Source: Latilactobacillus sakei subsp. sakei DSM 20017 = JCM 1157 (GTDB lineage: Bacteria; Bacillota; Bacilli; Lactobacillales; Lactobacillaceae). From it: a stretch of 64,000 bases of DNA. Where the stretch lies: NCBI RefSeq assembly GCF_002370355.1, contig NZ_AP017929.1:1488001-1552000 (forward strand). Reading direction: 5' to 3'. The position numbers and the translations under genes were made by a program. Of this stretch, positions 45,001 through 53,335 are shown piece by piece (within the stretch, counting starts at the first letter, position 1; the number at the start of each line of letters is the position of its first letter). A model generated the notes under the pieces. It made no database searches and was not told the DNA's origin. It saw only the letters and a program-made list of their open reading frames with translations.

Positions 45001-45591
45001 TTGTTGCTGCAAAAAGAGGGTCAAAGCATCGATTAGGGCTGTGTTTTCAATAAATCGTTTTTGCATGGCTGCTTCAAAAGCGGTCGCAATAATGGTTAGG
45101 TCATGTAGTTTTTTTGCGAGTTCGACTTGTTGATCACCGAGATTTTCAGCCATCGCAGTTAAATCTGCCGGTGTGATACAACCAATCTTAAGTTCAAGTA
45201 ATTGTTTTGTTAATTGGGCCACAAAGCCGGTATGTCTGACCTCACCACGGAATAATTGCAGTTGTTCTTGATGTTCCTGCAATAACCGAAAAACCAACAT
45301 ATTTAAACCGGCCGTCGAGATACGCGGAATTTGGTAATACGGCGTATTTTTCATAAAATACCACGCTAATCGCGTCAATGAAAAAACTTGAATTTGAGAA
45401 GCGGCGACGTAATCATTTTCATCTGACTTAAGTGCTTCTAAAATAGAAACTTCTGATTCGAATTTAATATGGTTCGGCACTAAATAGAAATAGCGTTCTT
45501 GCGGTTTTTCTTGAAAAGTAGCCTTCAAGTTAGTGACGAGCGCTTGGTGGTGATCATAACTTGCGGTTCCTAGAATAAATTTTAAGCTCAT
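42031..45591 (-). CDS. addB: AddB (RexB) helicase-nuclease subunit
   Basis: About 1,186 residues; partner of AddA in double-strand-break resection and Chi recognition. The N-terminus SLKFILGTASYDHHQALVTN replaces a P-loop, as in RexB-type proteins, and the C-terminal nuclease has GIVDYKSS near residue 970. The four cysteines that bind an FeS cluster in Bacillus AddB are absent; the equivalent place (near 809) reads EEFYQNQYAYFLKY, typical of the lactic-acid-bacterial RexB group. ATG 45591 lies 8 bases after AAAGGAG. It is coupled to addA. Confidence 0.93.
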   Translation of the reverse strand: MSLKFILGTASYDHHQALVTNLKATFQEKPQERYFYLVPNHIKFESEVSILEALKSDENDYVAASQIQVFSLTRLAWYFMKNTPYYQIPRISTAGLNMLVFRLLQEHQEQLQLFRGEVRHTGFVAQLTKQLLELKIGCITPADLTAMAENLGDQQVELAKKLHDLTIIATAFEAAMQKRFIENTALIDALTLFLQQQTLTDCHFYVEDFAQFTAQEQALLTTLMQQSEVQIGLILDRAYPNQQPDGLNFFFQAGRTYYNLYQQARLNHVPVMMDQMADSQRLTPALAALDQFWVSSESPGNRKLSPVPVTDHLHVVAAENRYAELRYVAREIRRLVQTGHYRYRDFLILTRHLAPYQTMIAPILTEYEIPYFCDLPQTMAAHPLVSLLEKLLDVNLHFYRYEDVMALLKTELLIPKGMSIADFRADLDLCENLILKNGYEGKDWLNDLDWQFYRFGSYQEGTRTTQDEALTERINGIRRYVQATLPPFYRALKAAKTGRQVAQVLYQFLIEHGVDRQLLNWRDQALAANQVAQAGQPEQTWSTFMQMLDEYVTLLGDVSFEEDNTEQLNEFKQLLSAGFAAAQYAQIPSTLDQVVLSESGMVQTKKRQITFMTGSTDQVMPDQIENTALLTDQDRQRLLDNEGQATPLLNESSVGKMNAEPYLNYLAFLSSQTTVYFTYPLGNGEGTAFKISPYVERIRNHFDLTIQKIAAEQSLQSTETPQGSWRSLLSDLIQVSRQAQENQTLIPEQWLTTYRLLQQAPQSQFLTTQLFQSLNYRNEPERLTPEIVTGLYGNEIHTSISKLEEFYQNQYAYFLKYGLKLQERPVFELTPANTGNFYHEVMDRFIKLIQGQQIALPELDDQQIDKLVSEVLAKTYEQPEFKILNKTARMGYIRQQLTQTVKRVSLALRNQSLSTNLRPLATEVLFGQVGAEKGLQGLNFMLDDHREVKVRGKIDRIDQLTINNQPYLGIVDYKSSQHSFNFRDAYYGLALQMLTYLETVLQDQQAILPANSAVKPAGAFYLHLKNPTLTLKQLTKKKMGQLQKGEFDQMLLDQFKYNGLIVNDEELLENLDTTLVNGQSPLFAFSKLKSGKFSSKQLVTLDQLDLLMAHNEDLIKEAGQAIFAGDTALNPIMRPDRTNALTLSPFKSIFQFDAMLPENNYRQLEALDEKAVLERLMSKKGDGNLE

Positions 45592-45867
45592 TATTACCAC
45601 TCCTTTGGGCTAATTTTACCATAAAACAACCCTATTTTATGCTGTGATTTATTGTGACAACAACCTATAAAAATCTTTAAAGTTAACAATTAAGATGGCT
45701 ATTTAAAGCATCGTTCTGGTAAAATGATAGCTTCGAGGTCAATCATTACTGACTACTATTCAAATAGTTTTCACTATTTATAGACTGTTTGTGGCAGTCA
45801 CTTTTAAATTGCAGTATAGTAGTAACAGTATGATTAAGTTCAGAAATTGATGATTAAGGGTGATACG

Positions 45868-46815
45868 ATGCAAACGAGTGTGGGAAACAGTCACGCTAAG
45901 ATTATTTTGATTGGAGAGCACGCTGTCGTGTACGGGCAACCCGCGATTGCGCTCCCTATTTTTGCAGTGCAGACAACTGTTCGCGTGACGGCACAACCGA
46001 CACTAAACGAACCCTTGATTAATAGCCCCTATTACAGTGGCCCTTTAAGCCAAGCCATTGGTCAGATGCAAGGCATTCGCCGACTAATCGAACAGCTCTG
46101 GCAACAATTAGACGATCAACAAACCGCATTTAAACTGACAATTGAAAGTGAATTGCCAGCCGAACGTGGGATGGGCTCTTCTGCAGCGACTGCCATTGCG
46201 ATTATTCGCGCCCTCTTTACTTTTTATCATCAAGAATTAAACCAACGTGACTTACTTAAGCTAGCAGCACTTTCAGAAAATATGATTCACGGTAATCCAA
46301 GTGGCATTGATGCAGCCACGACGGGTGCAACGACCCCACTTTGGTTTGTTAAGAGCCAACCACTACAGCCATTACCCATCGACCTCCAAGGTTACTTGGT
46401 GATTGCTGATAGTGGTCAAAAGGGGCAAACTGGTCCCGCCGTTAAAAGCGTTCAAAATCAAATGATGTCCAATCCTGAGCGTACGCAACCACTTATTACC
46501 CACATTGGTGAATTGAGTCAAGCCGTCGCAACCAATATCGCGCAAAATCAGTTGACAGCACTGGGCCAGAATCTTAGCTTAGCGCAAGATGATTTACGAG
46601 CCTTAGGGGTCAGCAATTCACGTATCGATGCTTTAATCGAAACTGCCAATCAAGCCGGTAGCTTGGGGACTAAATTGACCGGTGGCGGACGTGGCGGTTG
46701 CATTATTGCACTGGCTAAAACACAAACGAATGCTGAACAGCTTGCACAACAATTACGCCAAGCCGGCGCAATTAAGACTTGGATTCAACCGTTACACGCA
46801 CTACACACTAATTAA
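45868..46815 (+). CDS. mvk: Mevalonate kinase
   Basis: 315 residues, GHMP kinase family. KIILIGEHAVVYGQPAIALP at the N-terminus, the ATP-binding ERGMGSSAATAIAI (about 97-110) and TKLTGGGRGGCIIAL near the C-terminus are all intact. Phosphorylates mevalonate in isoprenoid synthesis. First gene of the four-gene mvk-mvaD-mvaK2-fni operon. ATG 45868 (AAGGGTG at 5 bases) is preferred over TTG/ATG triplets 18-21 bases upstream. A TATAGT -10 is visible upstream, but the -35 is weak. Confidence 0.96.
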   Translation: MQTSVGNSHAKIILIGEHAVVYGQPAIALPIFAVQTTVRVTAQPTLNEPLINSPYYSGPLSQAIGQMQGIRRLIEQLWQQLDDQQTAFKLTIESELPAERGMGSSAATAIAIIRALFTFYHQELNQRDLLKLAALSENMIHGNPSGIDAATTGATTPLWFVKSQPLQPLPIDLQGYLVIADSGQKGQTGPAVKSVQNQMMSNPERTQPLITHIGELSQAVATNIAQNQLTALGQNLSLAQDDLRALGVSNSRIDALIETANQAGSLGTKLTGGGRGGCIIALAKTQTNAEQLAQQLRQAGAIKTWIQPLHALHTN

Positions 46816-46837
46816 ACAACAATTGGGAGTTATCACT

Positions 46838-47812
46838 ATGGGACAATCAGCCACAGCGAGAGCGCACACTAATATTGCGCTCATTAAATATTGGGGAAAA
46901 AAAGACGCCAACTTGATTATTCCGCAAAATAGCAGTTTATCATTGACGTTAGATCATTTTTATACAGATACGACTGTCACGTTTTCAGAAACATTGACGC
47001 GTGATCAGATTATTTTTAATGGTCAAGAAGCCGACGAACAAACACAAACTAAAATGAGTCAGTTTTTAGACCTGATTCGCCAACAAGCAGGTCGGTCAGC
47101 TTTTGCTAGTGTTGAAACCACTAATCACGTGCCAAATGCCGCTGGATTAGCTTCTTCAGCTTCTGGCTATGCTGCTTTAGCGGCAGCTGGTAGTCGTGCG
47201 GCTGGTTTGGATTTAAACCGACGTGACTTATCTAGACTTGCACGTCGGGGTTCAGGCTCTGCGACGCGTTCAATTTATGGCGGGTTTGTCGAATGGCAAC
47301 GGGGCACGAATGATCAAGATTCATACGCGATTCCCGTTCAAGAAGAAATCGATTGGGATATTCAAATGATTGCGATTGTTTTAAACGATCGTCAAAAACG
47401 GGTTGCCAGTCGAGCCGGTATGGCAAGCGTTGTAGCAACCTCACCTTATTATCCCAGTTGGGTCGAAACGGCCCAAGCGGACTTACCTAAGATGAAGGAC
47501 GCAATCGTTAAGAAAGATATAAATTTAGTGGGACAACTCGCTGAAAAGAGTGCGATGCAGATGCATGCAACCACGCTTAGTGCCGTCCCACCTTTCACCT
47601 ATTTCGAACCTGAAACCCTCCAAGCAATAGAAGTCGTTGAGCGCTTGCGCCAACAAGGGGTTTCTTGCTATTATACTATGGATGCAGGTCCAAACGTGAA
47701 AGTGATTTGTACGAGTCGCGAAACGCCACAGATCTTGGCAGCTCTTGCGCCCTACTTTACAGCTGAGCAATTATTGGTTGCAAAACCAGGACCGGGCGTG
47801 ACCTATCTGTGA
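46838..47812 (+). CDS. mvaD: Diphosphomevalonate decarboxylase
   Basis: 324 residues. The N-terminus ARAHTNIALIKYWGKKD, NSSLSLTLD and the ATP-binding loop AAGLASSASGYAALA (about 100-114) are diagnostic, and the catalytic Asp lies in YTMDAGPNVKVI near 277. It decarboxylates mevalonate diphosphate to isopentenyl diphosphate. ATG 46838, 8 bases after GGGAG, gives the family-typical start. Spaced 22 bases after mvk. Confidence 0.97.
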   Translation: MGQSATARAHTNIALIKYWGKKDANLIIPQNSSLSLTLDHFYTDTTVTFSETLTRDQIIFNGQEADEQTQTKMSQFLDLIRQQAGRSAFASVETTNHVPNAAGLASSASGYAALAAAGSRAAGLDLNRRDLSRLARRGSGSATRSIYGGFVEWQRGTNDQDSYAIPVQEEIDWDIQMIAIVLNDRQKRVASRAGMASVVATSPYYPSWVETAQADLPKMKDAIVKKDINLVGQLAEKSAMQMHATTLSAVPPFTYFEPETLQAIEVVERLRQQGVSCYYTMDAGPNVKVICTSRETPQILAALAPYFTAEQLLVAKPGPGVTYL

Positions 47813-47817
47813 GCATA

Positions 47818-48921
47818 ATGAATAAGTTAAATGTGAAAGGTTCTGATGGTTTGATAACGGCTAAAGCACCCGGGAAGCTGTATATTGCTGGCGAATACGC
47901 AGTAGTAGAAACTGGTTTTCCGGCTATTATTGTGGCTTTGAATCAATTTGTAACGGTATCAATTGAAGAGAGTCAAGAATATGGCAGTATTGTTTCAAAA
48001 CAATACCAAGAAAATTCTTTATATTGGCAACGACAAGGTGATGAAATGGTTTTTGATAACCGTGATAATCCCTTTCATTATATTTTATCCGCCATTAAAT
48101 TAACGGAACAATATGCCCGCCAAGCGGGTAAGAAATTAAGTATCTATCATCTACGGGTTAACAGTGACTTAGACTCGGCCGATGGTAAGAAATATGGTCT
48201 TGGTAGTTCGGCAGCTGTCACTGTAGCGACAGTCAAAGCGCTCTGTGCTTTTTATGAACTCGAACTAACTAACGACCAACTCTATAAACTCGCCGCGATT
48301 GCCCATCTTGATGTGCAAGGTAACGGTTCTTTAGGGGATATTGCAGCCAGCGTTTATGGTGGTTGGATTGCCTATCGCTCTTTTGACAAGCAATGGTTGG
48401 CAGAGACTAGACCAACGATGACGTTGAACGAATTATTGGCGATTCCTTGGCCGTCATTATCAATCGAGTTATTGACACCACCTGCTGAATTATCACTCTT
48501 GATTGGTTGGACGGGTTCCCCCGCTTCAACTTCTCATTTGGTTGATAAAATCGCACTGGCAAAAACAGAACGCCAAGCTGACTATCAAAACTTCTTAAAG
48601 GCTAGCAAAGCCTGCCTAGAAGACATGGTTGCAGGATTCCGAACTAACAATTTACAACAAATCCAAGCTGAATTGCGCCACAATCGCGCATTATTACAAG
48701 AACTAGCCGATTTTAGTCACGTCGCAATTGAAACCCCTGTACTCCAGAAAATGGGCGCCCTCGCCGAAGAAGCCGGTGGCGCTGCTAAAACATCTGGTGC
48801 TGGCGGTGGTGATTGCGGGATTGTGATTATTGATCGTGCAATTGATACAACGTCACTCTTTGAAAAATGGCGTGATAATCAAATCGAACGGTTAAACCTT
48901 GCCGTTCACCTTGTAGATTAG
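47818..48921 (+). CDS. mvaK2: Phosphomevalonate kinase
   Basis: About 367 residues, GHMP family. KAPGKLYIAGEYAVVETGFP at the N-terminus, KKYGLGSSAAVTVATVKALC (about 123-142) and AKTSGAGGGDCGIVI near the end. Converts phosphomevalonate to the diphosphate. ATG 47818 is 5 bases after the mvaD stop; GTG 47809 overlaps that stop and is an alternative. The ribosome site is weak, so translation is probably coupled to mvaD. Confidence 0.95.
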   Translation: MNKLNVKGSDGLITAKAPGKLYIAGEYAVVETGFPAIIVALNQFVTVSIEESQEYGSIVSKQYQENSLYWQRQGDEMVFDNRDNPFHYILSAIKLTEQYARQAGKKLSIYHLRVNSDLDSADGKKYGLGSSAAVTVATVKALCAFYELELTNDQLYKLAAIAHLDVQGNGSLGDIAASVYGGWIAYRSFDKQWLAETRPTMTLNELLAIPWPSLSIELLTPPAELSLLIGWTGSPASTSHLVDKIALAKTERQADYQNFLKASKACLEDMVAGFRTNNLQQIQAELRHNRALLQELADFSHVAIETPVLQKMGALAEEAGGAAKTSGAGGGDCGIVIIDRAIDTTSLFEKWRDNQIERLNLAVHLVD

Positions 48922-48933
48922 GAGTTGACTAAC

Positions 48934-49983
48934 ATGGTGAGACCAAAACAATCTATCCAATCGCATCGTAAAGATGAACATGTCTTTTTAGCAGAAAAAT
49001 TTCATCAAGATGATCGTCAAAACGATTTTGACGGGCTTCGTTTTATCCATCAAAGTTTACCCGAACTAGCAATTGCCGATGTCGATATTAGTACGCAATT
49101 TGCTGGGACCACTTGGCAAAGTCCCTTCTACATTAATGGGATGACTGGCGGGAGCCAACAAACTAAAAAGTTAAATGCCCAATTAGCACAAGTGGCACAG
49201 ATTGCTGGCTTACCAATGGCCACCGGTTCACAGTCCGTGGCGATTAAAGATCCGACACTCGTTGATACGTTTAGTGTGATTCGCGAATTTAACCCGGCTG
49301 GCTTCATCCTCGCTAATATCGGTGCTGGTAATGACCTATCGGTTGCGCAAAAAGCGGTAGCGATGACCCAAGCCAATGCCCTTGAAATCCACGTCAATAC
49401 AGCGCAAGAAGTCGTGATGCCAGAAGGTGATCGTGAATTCTACTGGCTCGATCAGATTGGCGAAATCGTCGCCAACTTAGACGTCCCTGTGATCGTTAAG
49501 GAAGTTGGTTTTGGGATGAGCGCCGAAACAATTGCTAAATTGCAAAGTGTCGGCGTTACCAATATTGATGTTTCCGGTAAAGGTGGCACCAACTTCGTCA
49601 CAATTGAAAATGAACGCCGCCGAGATAAAGCCTACGACTACCTCAGTGATTGGGGGCAATCAACGGTTGAATCACTCTTCGAATCACAAGCCTTCCAAAA
49701 TGAATTAACAATTTTGGCGTCTGGTGGGATTCGTAACCCGCTTGATATCGTCAAAGCATTACGTCTTGGCGCTTCTGCTGTTGGGATTTCAGGTCAGATT
49801 TTACACATGCTGATCAAAACGGGGCCTACTGAAACTGCTGAACAATTATTGGCTTGGCAAGCTCAAATCCAGTCAATCATGGCGATGTTGGGTGCAAGAA
49901 ACCTAACAGCACTTCAATCAGCACCCATGATCTTAAGCCCTAATTTACGACATTATTTAAACGAACGACATTTATCACTTTAA
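48934..49983 (+). CDS. fni: Type 2 isopentenyl-diphosphate delta-isomerase
   Basis: About 349 residues, FMN-dependent TIM barrel. SHRKDEHVFLAEKFH at the N-terminus, FYINGMTGGSQQT, the flavin/phosphate loops VSGKGGTNFVTIENERR and ILASGGIRNPLDIVKALRLG (positions about 210-226 and 263-282). Interconverts IPP and DMAPP. ATG 48934 lies 9 bases after AGGAG. Last gene of the mevalonate operon, closed by a strong terminator. Confidence 0.96.
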   Translation: MVRPKQSIQSHRKDEHVFLAEKFHQDDRQNDFDGLRFIHQSLPELAIADVDISTQFAGTTWQSPFYINGMTGGSQQTKKLNAQLAQVAQIAGLPMATGSQSVAIKDPTLVDTFSVIREFNPAGFILANIGAGNDLSVAQKAVAMTQANALEIHVNTAQEVVMPEGDREFYWLDQIGEIVANLDVPVIVKEVGFGMSAETIAKLQSVGVTNIDVSGKGGTNFVTIENERRRDKAYDYLSDWGQSTVESLFESQAFQNELTILASGGIRNPLDIVKALRLGASAVGISGQILHMLIKTGPTETAEQLLAWQAQIQSIMAMLGARNLTALQSAPMILSPNLRHYLNERHLSL

Positions 49984-49988
49984 ATACA

Positions 49989-50030
49989 AAAAAAAGCAAG
50001 TCAGTTGTCTAGCAACTAACTTGCTTTTTT
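49989..50030. terminator. Terminator of the mevalonate operon
   Basis: AAAAAGCAAGT-AGTTG/CAACT-ACTTGCTTTTTT, one mismatch, bidirectional with the converging permease gene. Confidence 0.9.
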
Positions 50031-50994
50031 AGTGCGCTGATTTAATGCGCGTCATTCTAAAGTAGAAATAAGCAATTAAAACCAGATCAACTACCACTAA
50101 CCCACCGAAAATAATACCCAAGTGTGTTAAGTAGAAGAACCAACTACCGATAATAAAACCGATCAGTGTCATGCTTAAGAGATGTGCTGCAAAAATCTGC
50201 GTTTGTCCCATACTATATTTACGGTAAAGGCTAGCGGTCAAATTCTTTTGAGCGTGATAGCCATTGACCAATTGCGCAAATAAATGACTAAGCACCCCAG
50301 CAACTATGATTAGCAAGACCAGGATGATCGCTGCCGTCCCATTTTCTCGCAACCAGTTGACCCCAATAATCGGCGTGTTCTTAGGCGTTAAATTGGAGAT
50401 TGATTTGGTCTTAAAGATCTTTTGATATTCTTTAAGATGCGCCCCGATTTGTTGATCATCGACTAACACCGTTACCTGGTTTAGCGAGCGGTTGTTCAAG
50501 ACGAACTCTGGTGAAGCCGAAATAAAGACGTGTTGGTCAAGCGAAGTTGTCTGATTGGTACCCACAACCCCAATTACTGACAAGTAACGATTCTTAGTCT
50601 GATAATAAGCCTGGCTAGCTGGTTGATAGAGTTCGTTGACCCGGGATTGTCCGACGACCACCACCGGAATTCGTGATTTAAAATCATAATTTGAGAAGAA
50701 ACGACCGTCCTTGAGCGGCACATTAGCTTGCTTACCTTTAGCATAAACATAGGATAAATGATTATTGACATTGAATTGCACTTGGAAATTATTGAGTTTG
50801 GTCTTGTCAATCGCTTGGATCGTTGATTGAATCGATTGGTGACTCTTCGTCTTAAAGATAACCGCCTTTTGCGATAAACTATTATGATTAAGTCGTTCAC
50901 TGTACATCGATTTAGCTCGCTGACTGATGACGAGGAGGCCTAAGACGACCACCCCGACAAATAGAACATCAAGCACTAATTTTTTTAAACGCAA
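50029..50994 (-). CDS. FtsX/MacB-type permease without an ATPase neighbour
   Basis: About 321 residues. One N-terminal helix (about 7-24), an extracellular domain of about 180 residues with MacB-like strands (GRFFSNYDFKSRIPVVVVGQ, then YLSVIGVVGT), and three C-terminal helices (about 219-240, 270-290 and 294-314). This is the classic four-helix FtsX/MacB topology. The start is TTG 50994, 9 bases after AAGGAGG; longer frames begin inside the neighbouring gene. No ATP-binding partner is adjacent, so it may use an ATPase from elsewhere or be a regulatory relic. Confidence 0.75.
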   Translation of the reverse strand: MRLKKLVLDVLFVGVVVLGLLVISQRAKSMYSERLNHNSLSQKAVIFKTKSHQSIQSTIQAIDKTKLNNFQVQFNVNNHLSYVYAKGKQANVPLKDGRFFSNYDFKSRIPVVVVGQSRVNELYQPASQAYYQTKNRYLSVIGVVGTNQTTSLDQHVFISASPEFVLNNRSLNQVTVLVDDQQIGAHLKEYQKIFKTKSISNLTPKNTPIIGVNWLRENGTAAIILVLLIIVAGVLSHLFAQLVNGYHAQKNLTASLYRKYSMGQTQIFAAHLLSMTLIGFIIGSWFFYLTHLGIIFGGLVVVDLVLIAYFYFRMTRIKSAH

Positions 50995-51016
50995 ACGCTG
51001 ATTCCTCCTTGATACG

Positions 51017-51802
51017 TTATTGAATCCAGTAAAACCGATCACGCATTAAATCAAACGGGCGTAAATAGCGATTAACCCGCGATAAACGTTGATCATTATG
51101 GAAATGAGCGGCATCCCAGAATTCAGTACTATTTGTGGCACCGTAGCGCTCACCCAAGCATAAAAGGACGGGCCCGTTTTCTAATTGCCGTAATTGGTTT
51201 AAAACGGCTAAATCAATCGGCACACCGTTGGGCGACCACGACATCAATACGGCATCCACTTGATCACCATATTGTTTGAGCGCCGCCTGTGCATCGAGAG
51301 GTGCCACCTGCGTCAATAATTGCCGCCCTGTCTGGTTTTCGCTCGTCCAGGCCAAACTATCCGTACAAATGACCGATTCGGCACCTGCCGCCCTTAAACC
51401 GGCACTCAGGTAGCCATTACCAGCCATAATTTCCAAAAAGCGCCAATCGGGAAACTGTTGGACGATACTATCCGTCAAATCCTGACTAATATAAGCCCAC
51501 ATGCCGAATTGATTTTGCAAATATTGCCGATAATTGCGGAGTAAATGATCCGTCTTTTTAATTTGCGCTTGTAATCGCTGTGAAGAGACCGCCTTGAATT
51601 GACCCTGCTCTGCTGCCAATAATAACGTTAGATAGAGTGATTCGTCAATCCCGAGTACTGGGAGATTGTGCTGTGGTAACTGTTTTTGTTGTAGACGTGC
51701 TAAACTTGCTTTGATCGCTTGAAATTGCGCTGTTAGTTGCGGTACGTTTTTGAAAAAGACTGCACTTTGCTTTAACTGTGCCAAATAGGTTTCTTGGGTC
51801 AT
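51017..51802 (-). CDS. SAM-dependent methyltransferase-like protein
   Basis: 261 residues. A Rossmann fold is suggested by FLEIMAGNGYLSAGLRAAGA (about 125-144), which matches motif I of class I methyltransferases, and by VICTDSLAW and AVLMSWSPNG as later motifs. An N-terminal helical region of about 110 residues is unfamiliar. The target is unknown. ATG 51802 (MTQETYLAQ) is preferred; an upstream ATG at 51814 is possible. It is followed closely by the orphan permease gene. Confidence 0.7.
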   Translation of the reverse strand: MTQETYLAQLKQSAVFFKNVPQLTAQFQAIKASLARLQQKQLPQHNLPVLGIDESLYLTLLLAAEQGQFKAVSSQRLQAQIKKTDHLLRNYRQYLQNQFGMWAYISQDLTDSIVQQFPDWRFLEIMAGNGYLSAGLRAAGAESVICTDSLAWTSENQTGRQLLTQVAPLDAQAALKQYGDQVDAVLMSWSPNGVPIDLAVLNQLRQLENGPVLLCLGERYGATNSTEFWDAAHFHNDQRLSRVNRYLRPFDLMRDRFYWIQ

Positions 51803-51833
51803 TATTCCACTCATTTCTTAGACTAAATAACAT

Positions 51834-51864
51834 AAAAAGCCTCCTCACTCAGGTGAAAGGAGGC
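51834..51864 (-). terminator. Terminator after the MIP18-family gene
   Basis: Minus-strand GCCTCCT-CAC/GTG-AGGAGGC, then TTTTTATG. Confidence 0.85.
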
Positions 51865-51881
51865 GGTTCATACGAATAGGA

Positions 51882-52229
51882 TTAACGAATCCCTAAGGCA
51901 ATTCGTGCATACCGTGACATCTTACTGGTGTCCCAGGCTGGATACCAAACAAGATTAACGTTCACATCTTTAACCTCTGGGACTTTTGCAAGTGCTTGAT
52001 GAATTGAATCCGTTAAGACATCTGTTAAAGGACAGCCCATCGTCGTCAACGTCATATCGATTGTACATAGGCCCTTTTCATCTAGGTTAAGGCCGTAGAC
52101 AAGTCCTAGATTAACAATATCAATCCCCAATTCAGGATCAATCACGGTTTCTAGCGCTGCTAAAATCCGTTCCTTTAAATCTTCGATTGCTGAATCGTCT
52201 TGTTGCGTGTTCATTTCTTCATCTGCCAT
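51882..52229 (-). CDS. MIP18-family (DUF59) metal-sulfur cluster assembly factor
   Basis: 115 residues. The VIDPELGIDIVNLGLVYGL signature (about 30-48) and the conserved Cys in MTLTTMGCPLTDVL (about 66) define the family, whose members (SufT, PaaD-like) help mature Fe-S proteins. Acidic, Gln-rich N-terminus of about 15 residues. ATG 52229 follows AGGAGG. No suf genes are adjacent. Confidence 0.92.
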   Translation of the reverse strand: MADEEMNTQQDDSAIEDLKERILAALETVIDPELGIDIVNLGLVYGLNLDEKGLCTIDMTLTTMGCPLTDVLTDSIHQALAKVPEVKDVNVNLVWYPAWDTSKMSRYARIALGIR

Positions 52230-52363
52230 CTGACTGCCTCCTACGCTATTTCAATAGCTTTATTATACTGTTTAACCGCTTTAGATACAATACAGGTTAA
52301 TTGACAATTGAATCGTTTATCCCTAGAATGATAGCTTAAGTACCCTTTAAAGGAGGCCCTATG

Positions 52364-53170
52364 ATGAACCAAAAATTAATCGCCTTAGACCTGGATGGCA
52401 CGACTTTAAATCCAGAAGCCAAAATTTCACTTAAAACACAAGAAACACTCACCCAACTACAATCAGCTGGCCATATTGTCAGTATTGTGACTGGTCGGCC
52501 TAATCGCTTGAGTGAACCTTTCTACCATCAATTAGGGCTCACGTCACCGATGGTCAATTTTAACGGCGCCCTCATGCATATTCCTGGGCAAAATTGGTCC
52601 GACGAATATCAATACACCATTAATAAGGACGTCGTTTTTAGTCTCTTCCAATTAAAAGAACGTTTTAAAATTCAGATGATTGCCGCTGAAGGGAAAACAA
52701 TGTTTTTAGCTGATCAAGCTTACAGCAATACTTTTTCGTTTTTCCCCGCAACGCTCAAATCAGATGAAATTCTAACGCGTAAATCACTTCAACAAGATCC
52801 AGCAGCTGTAACAGTCTTCGTCGAACGCGAGGACCAAGCTGCTTTGCGAGCTGAAATTTTACGCCAATTCCCCCAAGTTTCCGTTAATACGTGGGGTGGC
52901 CCAGCAAGCGTCTTAGAAATCGTGCACCACGGTATTCAAAAGGCAACTGGTCTTGAACGCTTAGCAAATCATTACCAAATTGACCAAGCCGACATTATCG
53001 CCTTTGGTGATGAAAGTAATGACTTAGACATGTTGGCCTATGCCGGTACCGGGGTCGCGATGCAAAATGCAATTGCACCAGTTAAGGCAATCGCGGATGA
53101 TATTACCCCACTAACCAACGCACAAGACGGTGTAGCGAATTATTTACGTCAATATTTTAAGATGGACTAA
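52364..53170 (+). CDS. Cof-type HAD-family sugar-phosphate phosphatase
   Basis: 268 residues. Motif I DLDGTTLN (about 8-15), Thr of motif II in SIVTGRPN (about 41-48), motif III Lys in GIQKATGLERL and motif IV FGDESNDLDML (about 213-223): a complete HAD active site with a type IIB cap. Dephosphorylates small sugar phosphates or cofactors; the substrate is not predictable. ATG 52364 is 7 bases after AAGGAGG; the adjacent ATG 52361 is closer. Confidence 0.93.
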   Translation: MNQKLIALDLDGTTLNPEAKISLKTQETLTQLQSAGHIVSIVTGRPNRLSEPFYHQLGLTSPMVNFNGALMHIPGQNWSDEYQYTINKDVVFSLFQLKERFKIQMIAAEGKTMFLADQAYSNTFSFFPATLKSDEILTRKSLQQDPAAVTVFVEREDQAALRAEILRQFPQVSVNTWGGPASVLEIVHHGIQKATGLERLANHYQIDQADIIAFGDESNDLDMLAYAGTGVAMQNAIAPVKAIADDITPLTNAQDGVANYLRQYFKMD

Positions 53171-53172
53171 TC

Positions 53173-53208
53173 AAAAAGCGATCCGACTGAATTGTCGAAT
53201 CGCTTTTT
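53173..53208 (+). terminator. Terminator of the HAD phosphatase gene
   Basis: AAAAAGCGAT-CGAC/GTCG-ATCGCTTTTT, one mismatch, T run. Confidence 0.88.
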
Positions 53209-53227
53209 AAATGGATGAAACGTGCTC

Positions 53228-53328
53228 CTCGAGCAGCCTTTTCCGGTCAACTGCAAAATTGGGAATCATGGCGAACCCACCATAATTCCCAATTTTACTG
53301 TTAATCCTCAAAGCCTAACCAGCTCGAG
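53228..53328. repeat. 101-bp interrupted palindrome with CTCGAG ends
   Basis: CTCGAG at both ends (53228-53233, 53323-53328) brackets an imperfect inverted repeat. The core has 17-bp arms (53255-53271 with 53280-53296, AAAATTGGGAAT-x-ATGG) around an 8-base loop; the outer arms share GGxxAAC and GCCTTT/AAAGGC-like blocks. It lies after a complete terminator and belongs to neither neighbour's obvious signals. It could be a MITE-like repeat or a structured RNA. Confidence 0.6.
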
Positions 53329-53335
53329 TTACACT

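Noticed and set aside
45778-45996. Minus-strand ORF overlapping the mvk start
   Set aside because: No ribosome site, antisense to a clear gene and its promoter, no family resemblance.
46682-46837. N-terminal extension of mvaD into the end of mvk
   Set aside because: The ATG at 46838 has a good ribosome site and gives the family start; the extension is out of frame with mvk and not conserved in kind.
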